From Rusavskia elegans (taxonomy: Eukaryota; Ascomycota; Lecanoromycetes; Teloschistales; Teloschistaceae), in the NCBI GenBank assembly GCA_011316305.1, contig SAUG01000057.1, positions 186,001-250,000 on the forward strand: a DNA stretch of 64,000 nucleotides, written 5' to 3'. Positions 48,001 through 59,982 of the stretch are shown here, piece after piece; the stretch's first letter is position 1; each line of letters begins with the position of its first letter. The position numbers and the translations under genes are program-made. The notes beneath the pieces were generated by a model. That model made no database searches and was not told where the DNA came from. It worked only from the letters and a program-made list of their open reading frames with translations.

Positions 48001-50470
48001 GTTTTATTTGGAGTACTGACTCCGCATAGAGTTCGAACGGTCACGTGTCTTCCGTCCTCGTCTCTTGCTGAAGGGGCTGCCTGGCATGGGCCAACAATAC
48101 CTTGCAGCGGCACTGCTCAATCACTTTGAAGGAATGCATGTCCAGTCATTTGACTTGTCAACACTGCTAAGTGATTCTACAAGAGTATGAGCTGCTCTTT
48201 AAGCCGTGAACGATCGCTGACCCTTCAAACAGTCAGCCGAAGCTGCCGTTATCCAGCTGTTCACAGAAGTTCGCCGACACAAGCCAAGCATCATCTATAT
48301 TCCAAGTGTCGACATCTGGTTCAAGACCGTTGGCGAGGCCGTGATCTCAACCTTTATCGGTCTCCTTCGAACTTTGGCACCTACCGACCCGGTGATGCTG
48401 CTTGGGATTATGGAATGCGGAACCAACCAAGTAGACCCGCGTATGACCCAAACTCTATTTGGCTTTTCCAGGCGAAATCAATTTGAGGTGGAGCAGCCCC
48501 CAAACGCTGCCAGGCGTCAATATTTTCAGAAAATCGCAGATTACCTTGGTACCTCCCCATCTGATTTTCCGGAACCGATGAACCGAAAGAAGCGCCGGCT
48601 GGAGATACTCCCTCCGGTACCGCCCGAACCAGAAGCAACGACCGTACTCTCAAGAGAGGAACTTAAAGAACAGAAGAAGCGTGATCGGTACCTGCTGAAT
48701 ATGTTGAAACTCCGCATTCATCCGATCATGGAGCAAATCCGTGTCAAGCATAAAAAGTTTCGGACCGGGGTGATCGACGAAAGCCAGATCCGATATCTAT
48801 ACGAAGAAGAAGATCCTTCCGTGGTCAGCACCGATTTGCCTCCAGATGAGCGCCACAGAGATCATCCCCGGCCATACGAAAAGGGCACGGATGGTCATGG
48901 AGAACCAGGACTTCTCGAGACTGCCACAAGTAAATTCTTTTATAACATGGAGATCGTCACTATTGAGAAGCGCTTGTCCAATGGCTACTACAAGCGACCA
49001 AAAGATTTCTTGTCTGATGTCAAGAAGCTCGCAAAAGACGCGAAAGCAATTGGCGACGCAGATCGTTTGCTGAAAGCCAATGAGTTGCTGACCAACGTCG
49101 AGGTGGATATGGGGATCATCGAATCAGATACTGCATTTATAGCCGAATTAGAACACGTATACACCAGAGAGATGAAGAGAGAAAAGGATATGATGGAGAA
49201 GCAGAAGCGATTGATGGGGACGGAGGAAGAGCGAAGGCTGCAGCTCATGCCTCCCGATGATCCTCAAACTGATCTAGGGATTACGCGGGAACAATCCACC
49301 GGCCCTGTACTGCTTGGAGAACCCACAACGAATGGCATCTTGCAGCATCCGGTAACACCACTGAACGCTTCACAGCCATCGCAGCCTAGCTCGTTATCTC
49401 ACGCGTCATTACCGCTCTCTGATCTCAATAACCTGGGGCCACGCTCTAGTCAAAGCAACGGTACTTCCGTGCCCTCACACGATTACGACATGCAAATGTC
49501 CAACAGTCGGGATGGCAGTTCGACTTCGCCTGACCAAGGGACTCAAGACAGCTCCTTTGGCCAGTCGGCGCAGACACGACCCGTGCATACTGGGGCTGCT
49601 AACTCCTTGATGGGACGGAAGGCCTTCAACCAACTCTCGCAAACAAGTGTGTCTACTCCTATGGCCGAAGGGTCTCATCCACAAGATTACACCAACTACG
49701 CATCTACGACGACCTCGTCCGATAAGAGGAACACAGGCTCATCTGGCGACAAGATGAACACCCAGAGCGATAAATTCAACACGCAAAGTGACAAATTCAA
49801 TACGCAGAGCGACAAGACCAGCACGCAAAATGACAAGTCCAATACGCAGAGCGACAAGACCAGCACGCAGAATGAAAAGACGAGTTCACAGATTGACAAG
49901 CTCAGTTCGCAGAATGGTAAAATCAGTACGCAGAGTACACAAGAATCGAACGGCAGAATGGAGGGCCCTGATCTCTCCATGTTGCCGGAGCCTCCCGTGT
50001 CTGCTTCTCAGTACCCGGACACTCAGCCGCTAATTTGTATGTATTATCGTATATGCTGGCACATGCTCGCAGTATACTGACGAGATACAGTGGGGTCTCA
50101 ATCGTCTGGTCGCAGCAGCAACCACTCATCACAAGTCCAATATCAACCTCAGGCACGACCATCCAACCGCACAAACAACAGCATAGACGCACTGCTCAAC
50201 CCTAATAGCTCTCCCACGAAGACACTCGTCGATCCTTACCTCATCGAGGATTTCCTCAACAAAGTAGTGGTCGATTCCAGCGGGTTCAGCGTGGAGCAAT
50301 TGGAGCAGGTGTACAGCATGATGATGGATAAGATCTGGAAAACAAGGGGAGACCCGGACCGGGTTCGTGTGGTGCATGAGGTCACGAGGGAGTTCGTCGA
50401 GGTCTTGGCCGATATGAGGGATTGCGGCCAGATATTTCAAGAACCGAGCCACGACTATGAATACAACTGA
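45084..50470 (+). CDS. ATAD2/Yta7/Abo1-type AAA ATPase with bromodomain
   Basis: Members are nuclear histone chaperones that load or evict H3-H4. Exons 45084-47262, 47315-47974, 48030-48184, 48233-50036 and 50091-50470 encode about 1725 residues. The N-terminal 600 residues are highly charged and disordered. The first AAA domain (about 610-860) has Walker A GPPGTGKT, pore residues near GGDALSKWVGEAERN, Walker B IIFFDEIDG, and [23 protein letters not shown]. The second AAA domain (about 955-1100) is degenerate: the Walker A position reads GLPGMGQQY, lacking GKT, as usual in this family. A divergent bromodomain lies near 1150-1300 (SKFFYNMEIVTIEKRLSNGYYKRPKDFLSDVKKLAKDAKA). Between it and the C-terminal helices is a low-complexity linker with nine tandem heptapeptides. 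The start ATG has typical context, with basic residues following. Confidence 0.92.
49748..49936 (+). repeat. Nine tandem 21-bp units coding a heptapeptide repeat
   Basis: Consecutive units read DKMNTQS, DKFNTQS, DKFNTQS, DKTSTQN, DKSNTQS, DKTSTQN, EKTSSQI, DKLSSQN and GKISTQS. They form a coding minisatellite inside the AAA-bromodomain gene (residues about 1504-1566), likely variable in copy number between strains. Confidence 0.9.
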
Positions 50471-50883
50471 AAGGTGCTGAATGGGCTGAGAAGCGAATCT
50501 CGGGGTCCTTGTAGGATAAGAACAGTCATAGCGATTTGTGGAAAGGGACAATAAGTCGGTCTAGACTGGTCTAAACGCCTGTGCTAGGGAGTTCAGATTG
50601 GGATGGGAGGAAGCAAGCAAGGCGTCAGGGGTGAATAGCATTGGGAGAGCTGTGAGGGTCTGTCCAGTATTGAACGAATTGTTGGCTAATTATATACTAA
50701 GTACATCTTCAGTTCTAATCCGAAACTCGATGGAATCAATATATATCAGAAGGCAGCCTTCGACGGTGCTGGTCTTGTCTCCTTTATCTTGCGACTTACT
50801 ATCGACTTGTATTGCCTCGATGACGCTCCTGTGCCTAGGGCAACATGGCTCTATTGCGATCCTCAAAGCGATGAACAGGTGCA
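50471..50883. other. Intergenic gap between convergent genes
   Basis: About 410 bp containing two 3' ends; no other feature is visible. Confidence 0.5.
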
Positions 50884-52636
50884 TTAATCTACGGATATCT
50901 TGCTTTCCAGCTCGGAGAAATGCTCAAAGAAGCTCTCAAACAACCTCGTTCCGTGATCAACATCATACACCCCTCCGGTTTCGCGGATACTATGCATCGA
51001 CAATTGCGGATTCCCCAGATCCAAGGTCCTTGCTCCCAACGCGGCCGCCAGCATGGGTCCGATCGTACTGCCGCAACTGGAGTCATTCCTCACAACGAAC
51101 AGCTGTAAGGGTACTTGTCCTCTGCGAGCAACTTCCTGGATGAGTACGATGCCTGGAGAATTGGTGGCGTATCGAGCATTTGCGTTGATCTTGATCACGG
51201 TGCCTTTGTTCATCTCCGGCTTGTGATCGGGCTCGTATTTGGAAGCGTAGTTCGGGTTGACGCTGTGCGCCATGTCGGCCGAGACGAGAAAAGACCTTGC
51301 CAGCGCCTGCTCGTACGCCGTTTGGTCGTCGCTGTCGGAGCCAATAACGGACAGACGACGGAGAACGGCTGGCAGGAAGTTACTGTCGGCGCCCTGGGCG
51401 GTGTTGGAACCGATCTCTTCATGGTCGAAGAGGGAGATGAGGCGAATTGAATGGTCGTTTTCGAGAGCTGAAGGGGACGACAAGGAATTGACGAGGCCTT
51501 GAATGCTACAGTAAGACATGCCGAGGTTATCGAGACGAGCTGAGAAGATCAGTTCGCTGTTTAGGCCACCGATGCAACCTTCTTGGGTGTCGTAGAGGAC
51601 CATTTCGAAATCTATTACTGAAGTAACGGGCACACCGGCTTCGTTGGCAATGAGTTCCACAATATAGGGGTGATGGCGTTCTGCAGCGGCTTTGAGGGGA
51701 GTGAAGGCATCATCGGACGGCGGGTCGGAGGCGGTGGAGCTCTCAGGGGTTGCAGGCTTGAGGGTGTCGCGCGTTCTGTTGAGCTCCGCCGCAACCAGGC
51801 CGGCAATGGGAAAGAGTTGGGTTTCCTTGTTGAAGGTGAAGGTTTCTTGGCGGTCAAGATGGATGGCGAGGGTGGGTATTCGAAGGACTAAGAAGCATCA
51901 GCTGCCATTCCGGAGGGGCGACGAATGCAGGTACTTGGCCTATTGATCCTGACGAGTTTCTGAATATATGCTCCCTCGTCAGTTTTGACCATTGCTCTCC
52001 CAGCTATAGACAGATCGCGGTCGAACCCTACACACGGACTCAGCACCAGTAATACGCCATTTCCCGAGAAAGCGATGTCAAGGGGAAGCACATGTATGCC
52101 ATAGACCGCCGCCATATGTCTCTACGCCGACTTGAATGAAGCCTTCAGCATGTTTGTTACTGACGGGCTTCACGCGAAGTGTAGGCGAGTCGGTATGTGC
52201 GCCTATCATGGCTATCGGGCCTCCAGACTACCAATCACAAAGATTAATACTGTTGTAGGGACGCATATTCTTTGCGTCAGGAAAGTCAATACCTTCCATT
52301 GCTTGCCAACGGCGAAGGCCGAAATGGTCGAGCTATTACGCGTTAAGAAGTATCTGCCACCGGGCTTGCAAACCGAGTTCCATGGATCCCTTTCCTGGAA
52401 AGCAGTTCAATAAGGTTGGGAAGAAACGACAAGTCGGTTGATGATGGTGGGAACAGCCTACTTTGATCTCGTCGAAGCCTGCCTTCAACAACCGCTGCTT
52501 GGCCGAGTGCACCGCATGGAAAGCTTTCTGCCATCAGCAAATAGAAGACCCAACACCAAAGATCACTATCCATACGCGTCGGAGAAGCATTGAGGAAGGA
52601 GATAAAGTCACGGGCGGGTTCGGCAGAAGGCTGCAT
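50884..52636 (-). CDS. Aspartyl aminopeptidase (peptidase family M18)
   Basis: The enzyme removes N-terminal aspartate or glutamate from peptides using two zinc ions; the yeast homologue Ape4 is cytosolic and is delivered to the vacuole. Six inferred exons (52636-52576, 52523-52462, 52394-52293, 52227-52092, 52027-51935, 51887-50884) give 485 residues, the usual length. Zinc and catalytic motifs are present: [49 protein letters not shown] and [12 protein letters not shown]. Further conserved blocks are [24 protein letters not shown] at the start, [17 protein letters not shown], and [27 protein letters not shown] near the end. All five splice joins restore conserved residues. It converges on the AAA-bromodomain gene and diverges from cdh1. 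Confidence 0.93.
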
Positions 52637-53484
52637 TGTGGATGACGAGGTACGAGTGGTACTGTATTTCCTCAATCCTGACCGAGCGAGTTTCCAAACA
52701 ATCGCCCTAAAGTGCGAATACCGCGTCACGACCAGCTCAAGCCTCATGGACGCATGGCGCGGATAAGTGTTTACTATTCAGACAGGTACGAGGCGAGCCA
52801 GGTCGGAGAGGTGTTTCAGATGGAAGCATCGTCAGCCAATCAGATCCATAACGGTCGTGCAGCGCTGACTCAGCATCTGGTCCATTCCCTTTTGGGAAGC
52901 CTTTATTGTTGTGGTCCTCTCCAACTTCGCGGTCAGATCACTTTCGAGGCCTTCGCGTACCAGACCACAGTACGGAGTGTCATGCAATCTTCGACAACAC
53001 CTCCTCTCACCGTCAACACTGTTCATGTTCGTCGTCGTTCGTCCAGCACCAAGGCATGACGTTGGCATTGCCTCAGACAGACTTCCAGCCTCACCATTTC
53101 CGCCCTTCACCCTAGTGATTGATAGCCGAAGGAAGCCTCCCCTGACAAGCTCGACAACTCAAATCTCACTTCATCAATCCAAGTCAACCCACTTCTCCAC
53201 TCAATCACCATCCATTCCCTGTTGCACTCAATTCACTCAACTGTGACTGGCCTTCTGCATTCTTCTTCGATAGAAACAGCTGGCATTCACATCATGGGCT
53301 GCAGATCCCTGTGTCCTGCATAGCTTGGACTATATCTCAACAGAACCTGACAACGTCAACATACCTCTCTTCCGCGCATCACAACCACGACCCAATCGAG
53401 TCGAGTCGCAACACTTAATCCAAACACTGGACTATAAGTCTTCGCCCTTGCACGCCTTACATTCACTTCATTACAACTCTTGCA
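52637..53484. other. Divergent upstream region of the M18 peptidase and cdh1
   Basis: About 850 bp. The part from 53100 is C/T- and A/C-rich on the plus strand, the typical leader composition in this window, and likely belongs to the cdh1 transcript. No gene is supported. Confidence 0.5.
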
Positions 53485-55346
53485 ATGACGGACACCCACC
53501 TTGAACCGCATAAATCTTCGCCCATAGTCACTCGATCTATGGACGATGCGACCGCTACCGATGCTATCTCTCCTCTGGACAACGATACCCCCTCAACTGC
53601 AACTCGAAAGCGCTCCCACATCATCCCCGCAAACGGTCACCACAGGGGAGCTTCGGAACCCGTCGATGCCGCAGCACTGACGCAAGCACTCCACGGCGTC
53701 GAAGGTGAAGTCCAAAGCAGAGAACGGACTCCCGTGGGGAGTCCAAGTCGGAAGCGGCAGAGAATATATGGCGATCGATTTATACCCAACCGGGAGGGCC
53801 GCGATCTCCAGGCATCTTTCAGCCTCATTCCCGATATCCCTTCACCGGCTACTCCATCGAATCTGAAGAAACGGACGCCGCATGGGGAGCTCCATTTCCA
53901 ACAAAGTAAGCTTCCACTGGAGCGAACCATGATATGAAAGATGGTTAACACTAAGTAGCTGAAGAAGCTGATAGGAACTTCTCCACCGTGTTGCGACGAG
54001 AGGTATTTGACAACACGGTTCCTCAGCGGACACCGCCTCATCTATCTCCAGACGTGGTGTTTTCTCCAACCTCACATTCAACGACAATCAATGATCCTTC
54101 GAGGGCAAGGACTCCCCCATCCAATCATACTTCGACCTCCTTGGCTCCCGCCAGCCTCACACCGTCCACTCCCCATAAAAACATGTTCACGTACATGTCA
54201 CCGCAACATCATCGCAACGGATCTTCCCGTCTCACGCCTCACGGGACACCCGGCAGCCGACGCTCCCAACGTGGGCCAAACATGGACCCAACCTCGGACC
54301 TCTATAGCACATCACCCATTCACTTTGACAGCCAACGTCTCCTACTGAGCCCAAAGAAGACGCCTCGAGCAGTCAGCAAGGTACCTTTCAAGGTACTCGA
54401 CGCACCGGATCTGGCAGACGATTTCTACCTGAATCTGGTGGATTGGGGGAGCAGCAATAATCTTGGTGTTGGATTGGGATCGTGTGTGTTTATGTGGAAC
54501 TCCGGTACAGGGAAAGTTACGAAGCTCTGCGACCTTCAGGACGACATCGTCACCTCGGTTTCGTGGATTCAACGAGGCTCGCACGTGTCAATAGGGACCA
54601 GCAAAGGCTTGGTACAGATCTGGGATGCGGAGCGCTGCCGAAGATTACGGACAATGACGGGGCATACAGCGCGAGTCGGAGCGCTGGCGTGGAACGACCA
54701 TATTCTCAGCTCTGGATCTCGCGATCGGTCAATTCTCCACCGGGACGTTCGACAGCGAGATCAGTGGCTTCGGAAACTGACTGGACACAAGCAAGAAGTA
54801 TGTGGCTTGCGCTGGAATGCCGAGGATGGTCAGCTGGCATCCGGTGGAAACGACAATCAATTGATGGTGTGGGACAAGCTGAACGCCAACCCATTGTGGA
54901 AGCTTACGAACCATACCGCCGCTGTCAAAGCGATTGCATGGTCGCCCCATCAGCACCATCTCCTGGCATCGGGAGGCGGTACCGCGGATCGACGGATCAA
55001 ATTCTGGAACACTCAAACGGGCACTTGCGTCAATGAGATTGATACTGGGTCACAGGTGTGTAACCTGGCATGGTCCAAGAACTCGAACGAACTGGTCAGC
55101 ACGCATGGTTTCAGCCAGAATCAAATCGTGGTGTGGAAGTATCCTAGCATGACGCAAGTCGCCAGCCTGACTGGACACACGTACCGCGTCCTCTACCTAG
55201 CGATGAGCCCTGATGGACAGACGGTGGTGACCGGAGCGGGAGATGAAACGTTGCGCTTCTGGAAATGCTTCAACAAACGTGAACGGAATGGGATTGGAGG
55301 CGAAGGGGTGGGATCCCGCATGGAGCAGTGGAGTACGATCCGCTGA
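53485..55346 (+). CDS. cdh1: APC/C activator Cdh1 (Fizzy-related, Srw1/Ste9)
   Basis: Cdh1 binds the anaphase-promoting complex and presents D-box and KEN-box substrates in late mitosis and G1. Exons 53485-53905 and 53959-55346 give 602 residues. The C-box is DRFIPNR near residue 97. After a Ser/Pro-rich stretch with several potential CDK sites (TPP, TPS, SPKK), the seven-bladed WD40 domain runs from KVPFKVLDAPDLADDFYLNLVDWG to FWKCF. Blades include VSIGTSKGLVQIWD, HILSSGSRDRSILHRDVR, LASGGNDNQLMVWDKL and VVTGAGDETLRFW. The protein ends with the APC-binding isoleucine-arginine tail (WSTIR). The RDRSILHRD blade is characteristic of the Cdc20/Cdh1 family; the sequence fits Cdh1 rather than Cdc20. 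Confidence 0.94.
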
Positions 55347-55772
55347 TGTGTGAGACGTGATCTCAAGAGTTTTTTCATGAGCGTGGGTGTTGGCTGGAAA
55401 ATCAGCGAGACTGGTGCCCAGGGAGCTATGGCGGCCGGCGCTGTAGCGATGCTCGAACGGGATGACTCTTTGCTTTGCATGATGCATTTCAAGCGGAATC
55501 TGAGCGTGCGGAGGCTATCAGTGGCTTTCCGATCTGGTCCTGACGGGACGCAGCAAGTTAGACAACCATCTGCTGTAACATAATTGATTGCGAGTACTGT
55601 GACAGGCTTGCTCATGAAGTGTGTTGGTTCTCTGGCGACTTCCACCATGCCAGCGTTGTTTCTGCCTGATTGTTGACTCGTGTTCCGCCTTTTCGATCCA
55701 ATTCCTCCTTCAGCAGTCATAACATCTTCAGACCTTCAAGGACCCTCCTCATTCGACAGACACATCAACATT
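55347..55772. other. Intergenic gap
   Basis: About 430 bp between cdh1 and the PHO13-like gene, presumably terminator and promoter. Nothing else is seen. Confidence 0.5.
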
Positions 55773-57138
55773 ATGTCGAAATACCTCACTGGTGACAAAG
55801 ATGGTATTGCGGAGTTTATCGGCCGATTTGATGTAGGTGCTGCGTTCCGTAGAAGAGTTATAAATGTTTCTTCCCCCTTCTCTCCCAGTCATCTTGCCAA
55901 CCTCCATGCGTTTTCTAACATGACGGTCGTTGCTTAACCGAGACTGATTGTATACCCCAAGGTTTTCCTCTTTGATTGTGATGGTATGTACAACATGTTA
56001 GAACCCGCTTGGAACAGCAAGCGGGGCATTCCAAGAAAAAATCGTTTCGGGAGGATATATCATCGTCATGGAACTGAGAACATGAGAAGGATAGGCGTGC
56101 TATGGTCCGGAGATCACCTGTTCGAAGGGACGGTGGAGACATTGGAGATGCTCCGAAGTAAAGGTACTTCCCACGGGCATCATACCTGCTATTGTTGGAA
56201 TGGACGGAGATTCATTCGTTATATGCTAGGCAAGCAAGTAGTCTTCGTCACCAACAACAGCACCAAGTCTCGTGCCGACTACAAGAAGAAACTCGAGTCA
56301 ATGGGTATCCCGGCTTCTGTGGTGGGTTCTCCTTTTTCCCTCCGTACTTTGCCCCCTTGGGCCCTCCACACCCCCGTATCATCTCCCTCAATCGCCTCCC
56401 ATCATCCCATCCCATCTATCGATCCAATCTTAAACAACACCGCTCCAACTCAACTCAATGCTTCTTCAGGACGAAGTCTTCGGCTCCTCCTACAGCGCCG
56501 CAATCTACATCTCCCGCATCCTCCCCCTCCCCCCCACCCAAAAAACCGTCTTCGTCCTCGGCGAATCCGGCATCGAAACCGAACTCGACTCCGAATCCAT
56601 CCCCCACATCGGCGGCACCGATCCCGCCTACAATCGTCTCATCGAACCCAACGACTACACCTCCATCGCCACCGGCGAAGCCCTCGACCCTGCCGTCGGT
56701 ATCGTCCTCGCCGGTCTGGATTTCCATCTCAATTATCTGAAATTGTCGTATGCGTTCGCGTATCTGCAACGCGGGGCCAAGTTTTTGGCTACAAACACGG
56801 ATACCACGCTGCCGTCGGCGGGATCGCTGTTTCCTGGGGGCGGGGCGATTTCGGCGCCGTTGGTGGCGATGATGGGTGGGGAGAGGCCGATGGCGTTTGG
56901 GAAGCCGAGTCAGGCGATGATGGATGCGATTGAGGGGAAGTTTAAGTTTGATAGGAAGAAGGCGTGCATGGTTGGGGATCGGTTGGATACGGATATCAGA
57001 TTTGGGATCGAGGGCCGACTGGGAGGGACTCTGTGTGTGTTGACAGGGGTGACGAAGAGTGAGAAGGAGTGGGAAGGGGAGGGCAAGGAGGTGGTGCCGA
57101 CTGCATGGGTGAAGGAGTTGGGGGATTTGCGAGGTTAG
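55773..57138 (+). CDS. PHO13: PHO13-type HAD phosphatase (4-nitrophenylphosphatase / phosphoglycolate phosphatase)
   Basis: This cytosolic HAD enzyme clears toxic metabolic side products such as 2-phosphoglycolate in the yeast and animal homologues. Exons 55773-55832, 55962-55983, 56095-56163, 56230-56321 and 56470-57138 give 303 residues. Motif 1 FLFDCDGVLW carries the nucleophilic aspartate and is assembled from exons 2 and 3. Motif 2 is FVTNNSTKSR, the cap domain includes VGIVLAGLDFHLNYLKLSYAF, and motifs 3 and 4 are FGKPSQAMM and CMVGDRLDTDIRFG. Exon 2 is only 22 nt. The 3' exon is unusually G/C-rich with a strong strand-composition shift (C-rich to 56700, then G-rich). A 228-codon antisense frame there is an artefact. 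Confidence 0.92.
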
Positions 57139-58105
57139 CAAGGAACTGACGTAGATGCTTGGATTTTGCTCATATAGAAATGCCTAGTCAAGCTGTTCAC
57201 AATGCATGAGGTTCTTCATTTGACTAGGGACTGTGTACAAGTGGACATGACTGATCAAGACTATGTACGTCGTGGCAGTGAGCGCCTGTGCAATATCCTT
57301 CCTTACTTTCCAGAAAGATATCGTACAAGCATCAAATCCACCGGTGGACATTACAGGATCTGCTTGTGGTCTATTTCAATCCAAATGAAGAGAGTGAAAT
57401 AAGCTTACCACAGCTTCGAAAAGGGAAGCGAGGAAATGCCGGAGAGGACAAATATACGTATCCTGTTGACAGATCCGCTGACCTCAAGACCCATGTTTCA
57501 ACAGTAAAGGGTTGTAAACGGTCCCATGAGACGAAGGTCCCAGCCTCTCGTTTTTGCTCCTTCGAAGTAGGACATCATCAGTCCGGAGGGCACTATATTT
57601 CCTTTTCTGCTGATCATTTGAATACAATCCTCAATTTATACATCGCAGAAATCAACATGGGGGATGTGTAGAAAGTGTTAACGAAATCCAAGCCAGGATT
57701 ACCATGACAATTGAGCCTGGACGAAAAAGAAAAACAGGTAGATATGGCAGTATTGAATCAGCATTTCAGACCGAAGCCAAGACCATCGTGGCCTTGTTGG
57801 ATTCAACTTTGACACAGGGACTACGAAACCATTCCAAGATGACTGGAGGATTTTTGTTTTGTCACCTCACAGTGTAAGAACCTCGGAAGACCACCCGCAA
57901 TTCGAGCTTCAGCTGCGGCTTACCTTGCGTTTGGCGCTATTCAACATAGATGGAATAGACTGGGACGGAGGAAAGGTGAGATCCAAACTTCGGTTTCACC
58001 GATCCAGTGGTCATGATGTGACTGTATTGGTGCGACGAATTGAGAAGATGAAGTTAAATGCAGTATATTGGAGACTGTCCTGCTCCAGTGGAAAAACCGT
58101 ACAAC
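57139..58105. other. Unexplained region with coding-like stretches in three frames
   Basis: No gene can be assigned, but the plus strand reads plausibly in successive frames. Frame of 57288-57671 contains LPQLRKGKRGNAGEDKYTYP and QSGGHYISFSADHLNTIL; the frame ending at 57879 contains KTGRYGSIESAFQTEAKTIV; and the frame open from 57757 to 58149 contains DDWRIFVLSPHSVRTSED and FELQLRLTLRLALFNIDG. No splice pair of normal intron length joins them. This could be a decayed gene with frameshifts or an unrecognised multi-exon gene. I cannot name a family. Confidence 0.35.
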
Positions 58106-59620
58106 CTATATCACCAAGCGTCCAGGCTCCACCTGCAGGATCGTCTTGACCCTCTCTAGGAAAACCCTCGCCCTCTTCTCGTCACCTTTGGCAGCATTGA
58201 CGCTGAAGACGTTAGTCGCGGGCACAGATCCTGGTAATGTACCGGCTGATGGAGGCCCAACCATCGGCTTAGCAGCCCGCGGTGGGTAGCCGGTAAGTAT
58301 ATCGATTATATCGTGTTTCTTCAGGGGTCCCGATGGCGCTCCGAAAACGGTTGCGGTAGGTAAAGCAGTAACTTGTGGTATAAAATTACCGCGAGAAGTC
58401 TTCGGGTTTACCTTGTCCAGGCCAAGTACTTGATTGAATAGTTCGTCGTTGGAAGGGTTGTAGTTGGCAGGACGAGGAAGCCCGTCATTGGCGATTTCCG
58501 TAGCACGGGCGATGAAAGTGGACAACGGCATAGTCACGCCAAGAGTGTCTTGGATCCGCTTCTGCACCTCGAGGACAGATTTCATGGAGATGGGTACAGC
58601 AATTTCGGTATCTGGTTCCGGCTCCAGGTCTGGAACCTTAGACATCTTCGCTTGCGCTGGAGCAGATGATTGCGAAGGCGCCTCTTTAGGAGCAGCGATC
58701 TGTACATTACTGAGATCCATATGGCCAAGTTTCGTTATCCTGGCTGATTGTTCTGATGGATAGGACTGCGAGATTCTTCCAAGGTAGGCTAGGACATCAC
58801 CTTTGAGTAACCGCCCTTTGGGCCCGCTAGCGGGGATGTTGTCTGCTTCAGATGTCGCGATACCTTTTTCATGCAGAAGCGCAGCTATCGAAGGGTAAAG
58901 TGGGTAGGTTTGCTTTCTTGGCGTTCCGGATCCAGAAGATGATCGAGGAGTGTCTGCACCTTTTGATGAGGGCGGGGCTTCTGCTTGAGATTCCGAGGAC
59001 TTGGAGGGATCGACACCGGACTTGAGGTCCTCCTGGGGAGATGGAGCGGACGTGGGGTCTTCAGCCGGAAGTTCCAGTGTGCTTAGGTCGTCTTCGGCTT
59101 CGGCAATGACTGCTATGCGGCTGCCAACCTTGACTCCCTTGGTCCCATCTGCTTGCTAAGACTGATTAGCTGCGCTGGATAAGCCAATCAGGGACTGTAG
59201 CATACCGTGATTTTGGCCATCTTGCCGTCATCTTGCGCCTCGACGTCCATCTGAGCCTTATCGGTTTCGATCTCGAGTAATACATCGCCCGTTGAAAACG
59301 AGTCGCCTGAGGACATAGTCAGCTCTGACTGATCTGGGCGGCACGAATGCTGTTGTAATCCGGACCTTCCTTAACTTTCCAGCTGGCGATATTTCCTTCG
59401 GTCATTGTTGGCGACATTGCAGGCATGGTGAAGTTCTGCGCAGCCAATGATCTAGGCGTTGTCCGGTACCCTTGAGATTGCATCAGCGATTCTTCCTGGT
59501 ATTGAGGTATTCCGCAGGTGGAGATATGATTGGCGACGAACCTCGAGTTGTGCCATTGCGCCGTATGCACCGACTGGACATCCTAGCAAACTCTCTCGAA
59601 GCTGCAGCATAAGATGCCAT
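58106..59620 (-). CDS. PDX1: Pyruvate dehydrogenase complex protein X (E3-binding protein)
   Basis: This mitochondrial protein anchors dihydrolipoamide dehydrogenase (E3) in the pyruvate dehydrogenase core. Exons 59620-59542, 59470-59366, 59306-59206 and 59155-58106 give 444 residues. An arginine- and alanine-rich mitochondrial presequence ([20 protein letters not shown]) is followed by a lipoyl domain with [22 protein letters not shown] and the lipoylated lysine in [12 protein letters not shown]. The peripheral subunit-binding domain is [35 protein letters not shown]. The remaining C-terminal part is short and divergent and lacks the HxxxD acyltransferase motif, which separates it from E2 (Lat1). 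Intron 1, with a GTTCGT donor, is the least certain join; a simple read-through gives no ATG. It is divergent from the mitochondrial membrane protein at 59983. Confidence 0.88.
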
Positions 59621-59982
59621 CTTGAAGCGGAAAGGCGCGATCTGTTTTGAAACCAAGAGAGTAAACAGCGAGCTTGCAAAGGCTCAGGAGGATGTTGAGG
59701 AACGTTGAGACCATAAAAGGCCCGGCTTGGCCAACGGACATCGGGGAGCGGATTTTAGTGCCGGGATCCCCAGCGCCGACATGCCGACGTCCATCTCAAA
59801 ATTGAACAGGAAGAAGATGGCCCTGGATGGGCTTCCACATGCTCATACGGTAGTCAAGGAGATCGAATTCTGTACTTGACCGATCGGCGCGTTGATTGAG
59901 CAAGACAGAAACTATGTCCAGCAATCGGTCATGAGACGCGAAAGCCGCGACGGTAGCACCGTTGAGGTCATCTCTTGATGCT
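59621..59982. promoter_or_regulatory. Divergent promoter of two mitochondrial genes
   Basis: The starts of PDX1 (minus) and the two-helix mitochondrial protein (plus) are 362 bp apart, so promoter elements are likely shared. No motif stands out. Confidence 0.5.

Noticed and set aside
49748..49936. CRISPR-like regular repeat
   Set aside because: The units are contiguous 21-bp coding repeats without spacers, inside a eukaryotic gene.
56455..57141. 228-codon frame antisense to PHO13
   Set aside because: Produced by the C-to-G skew of the sense exon; the sense frame has all HAD motifs.
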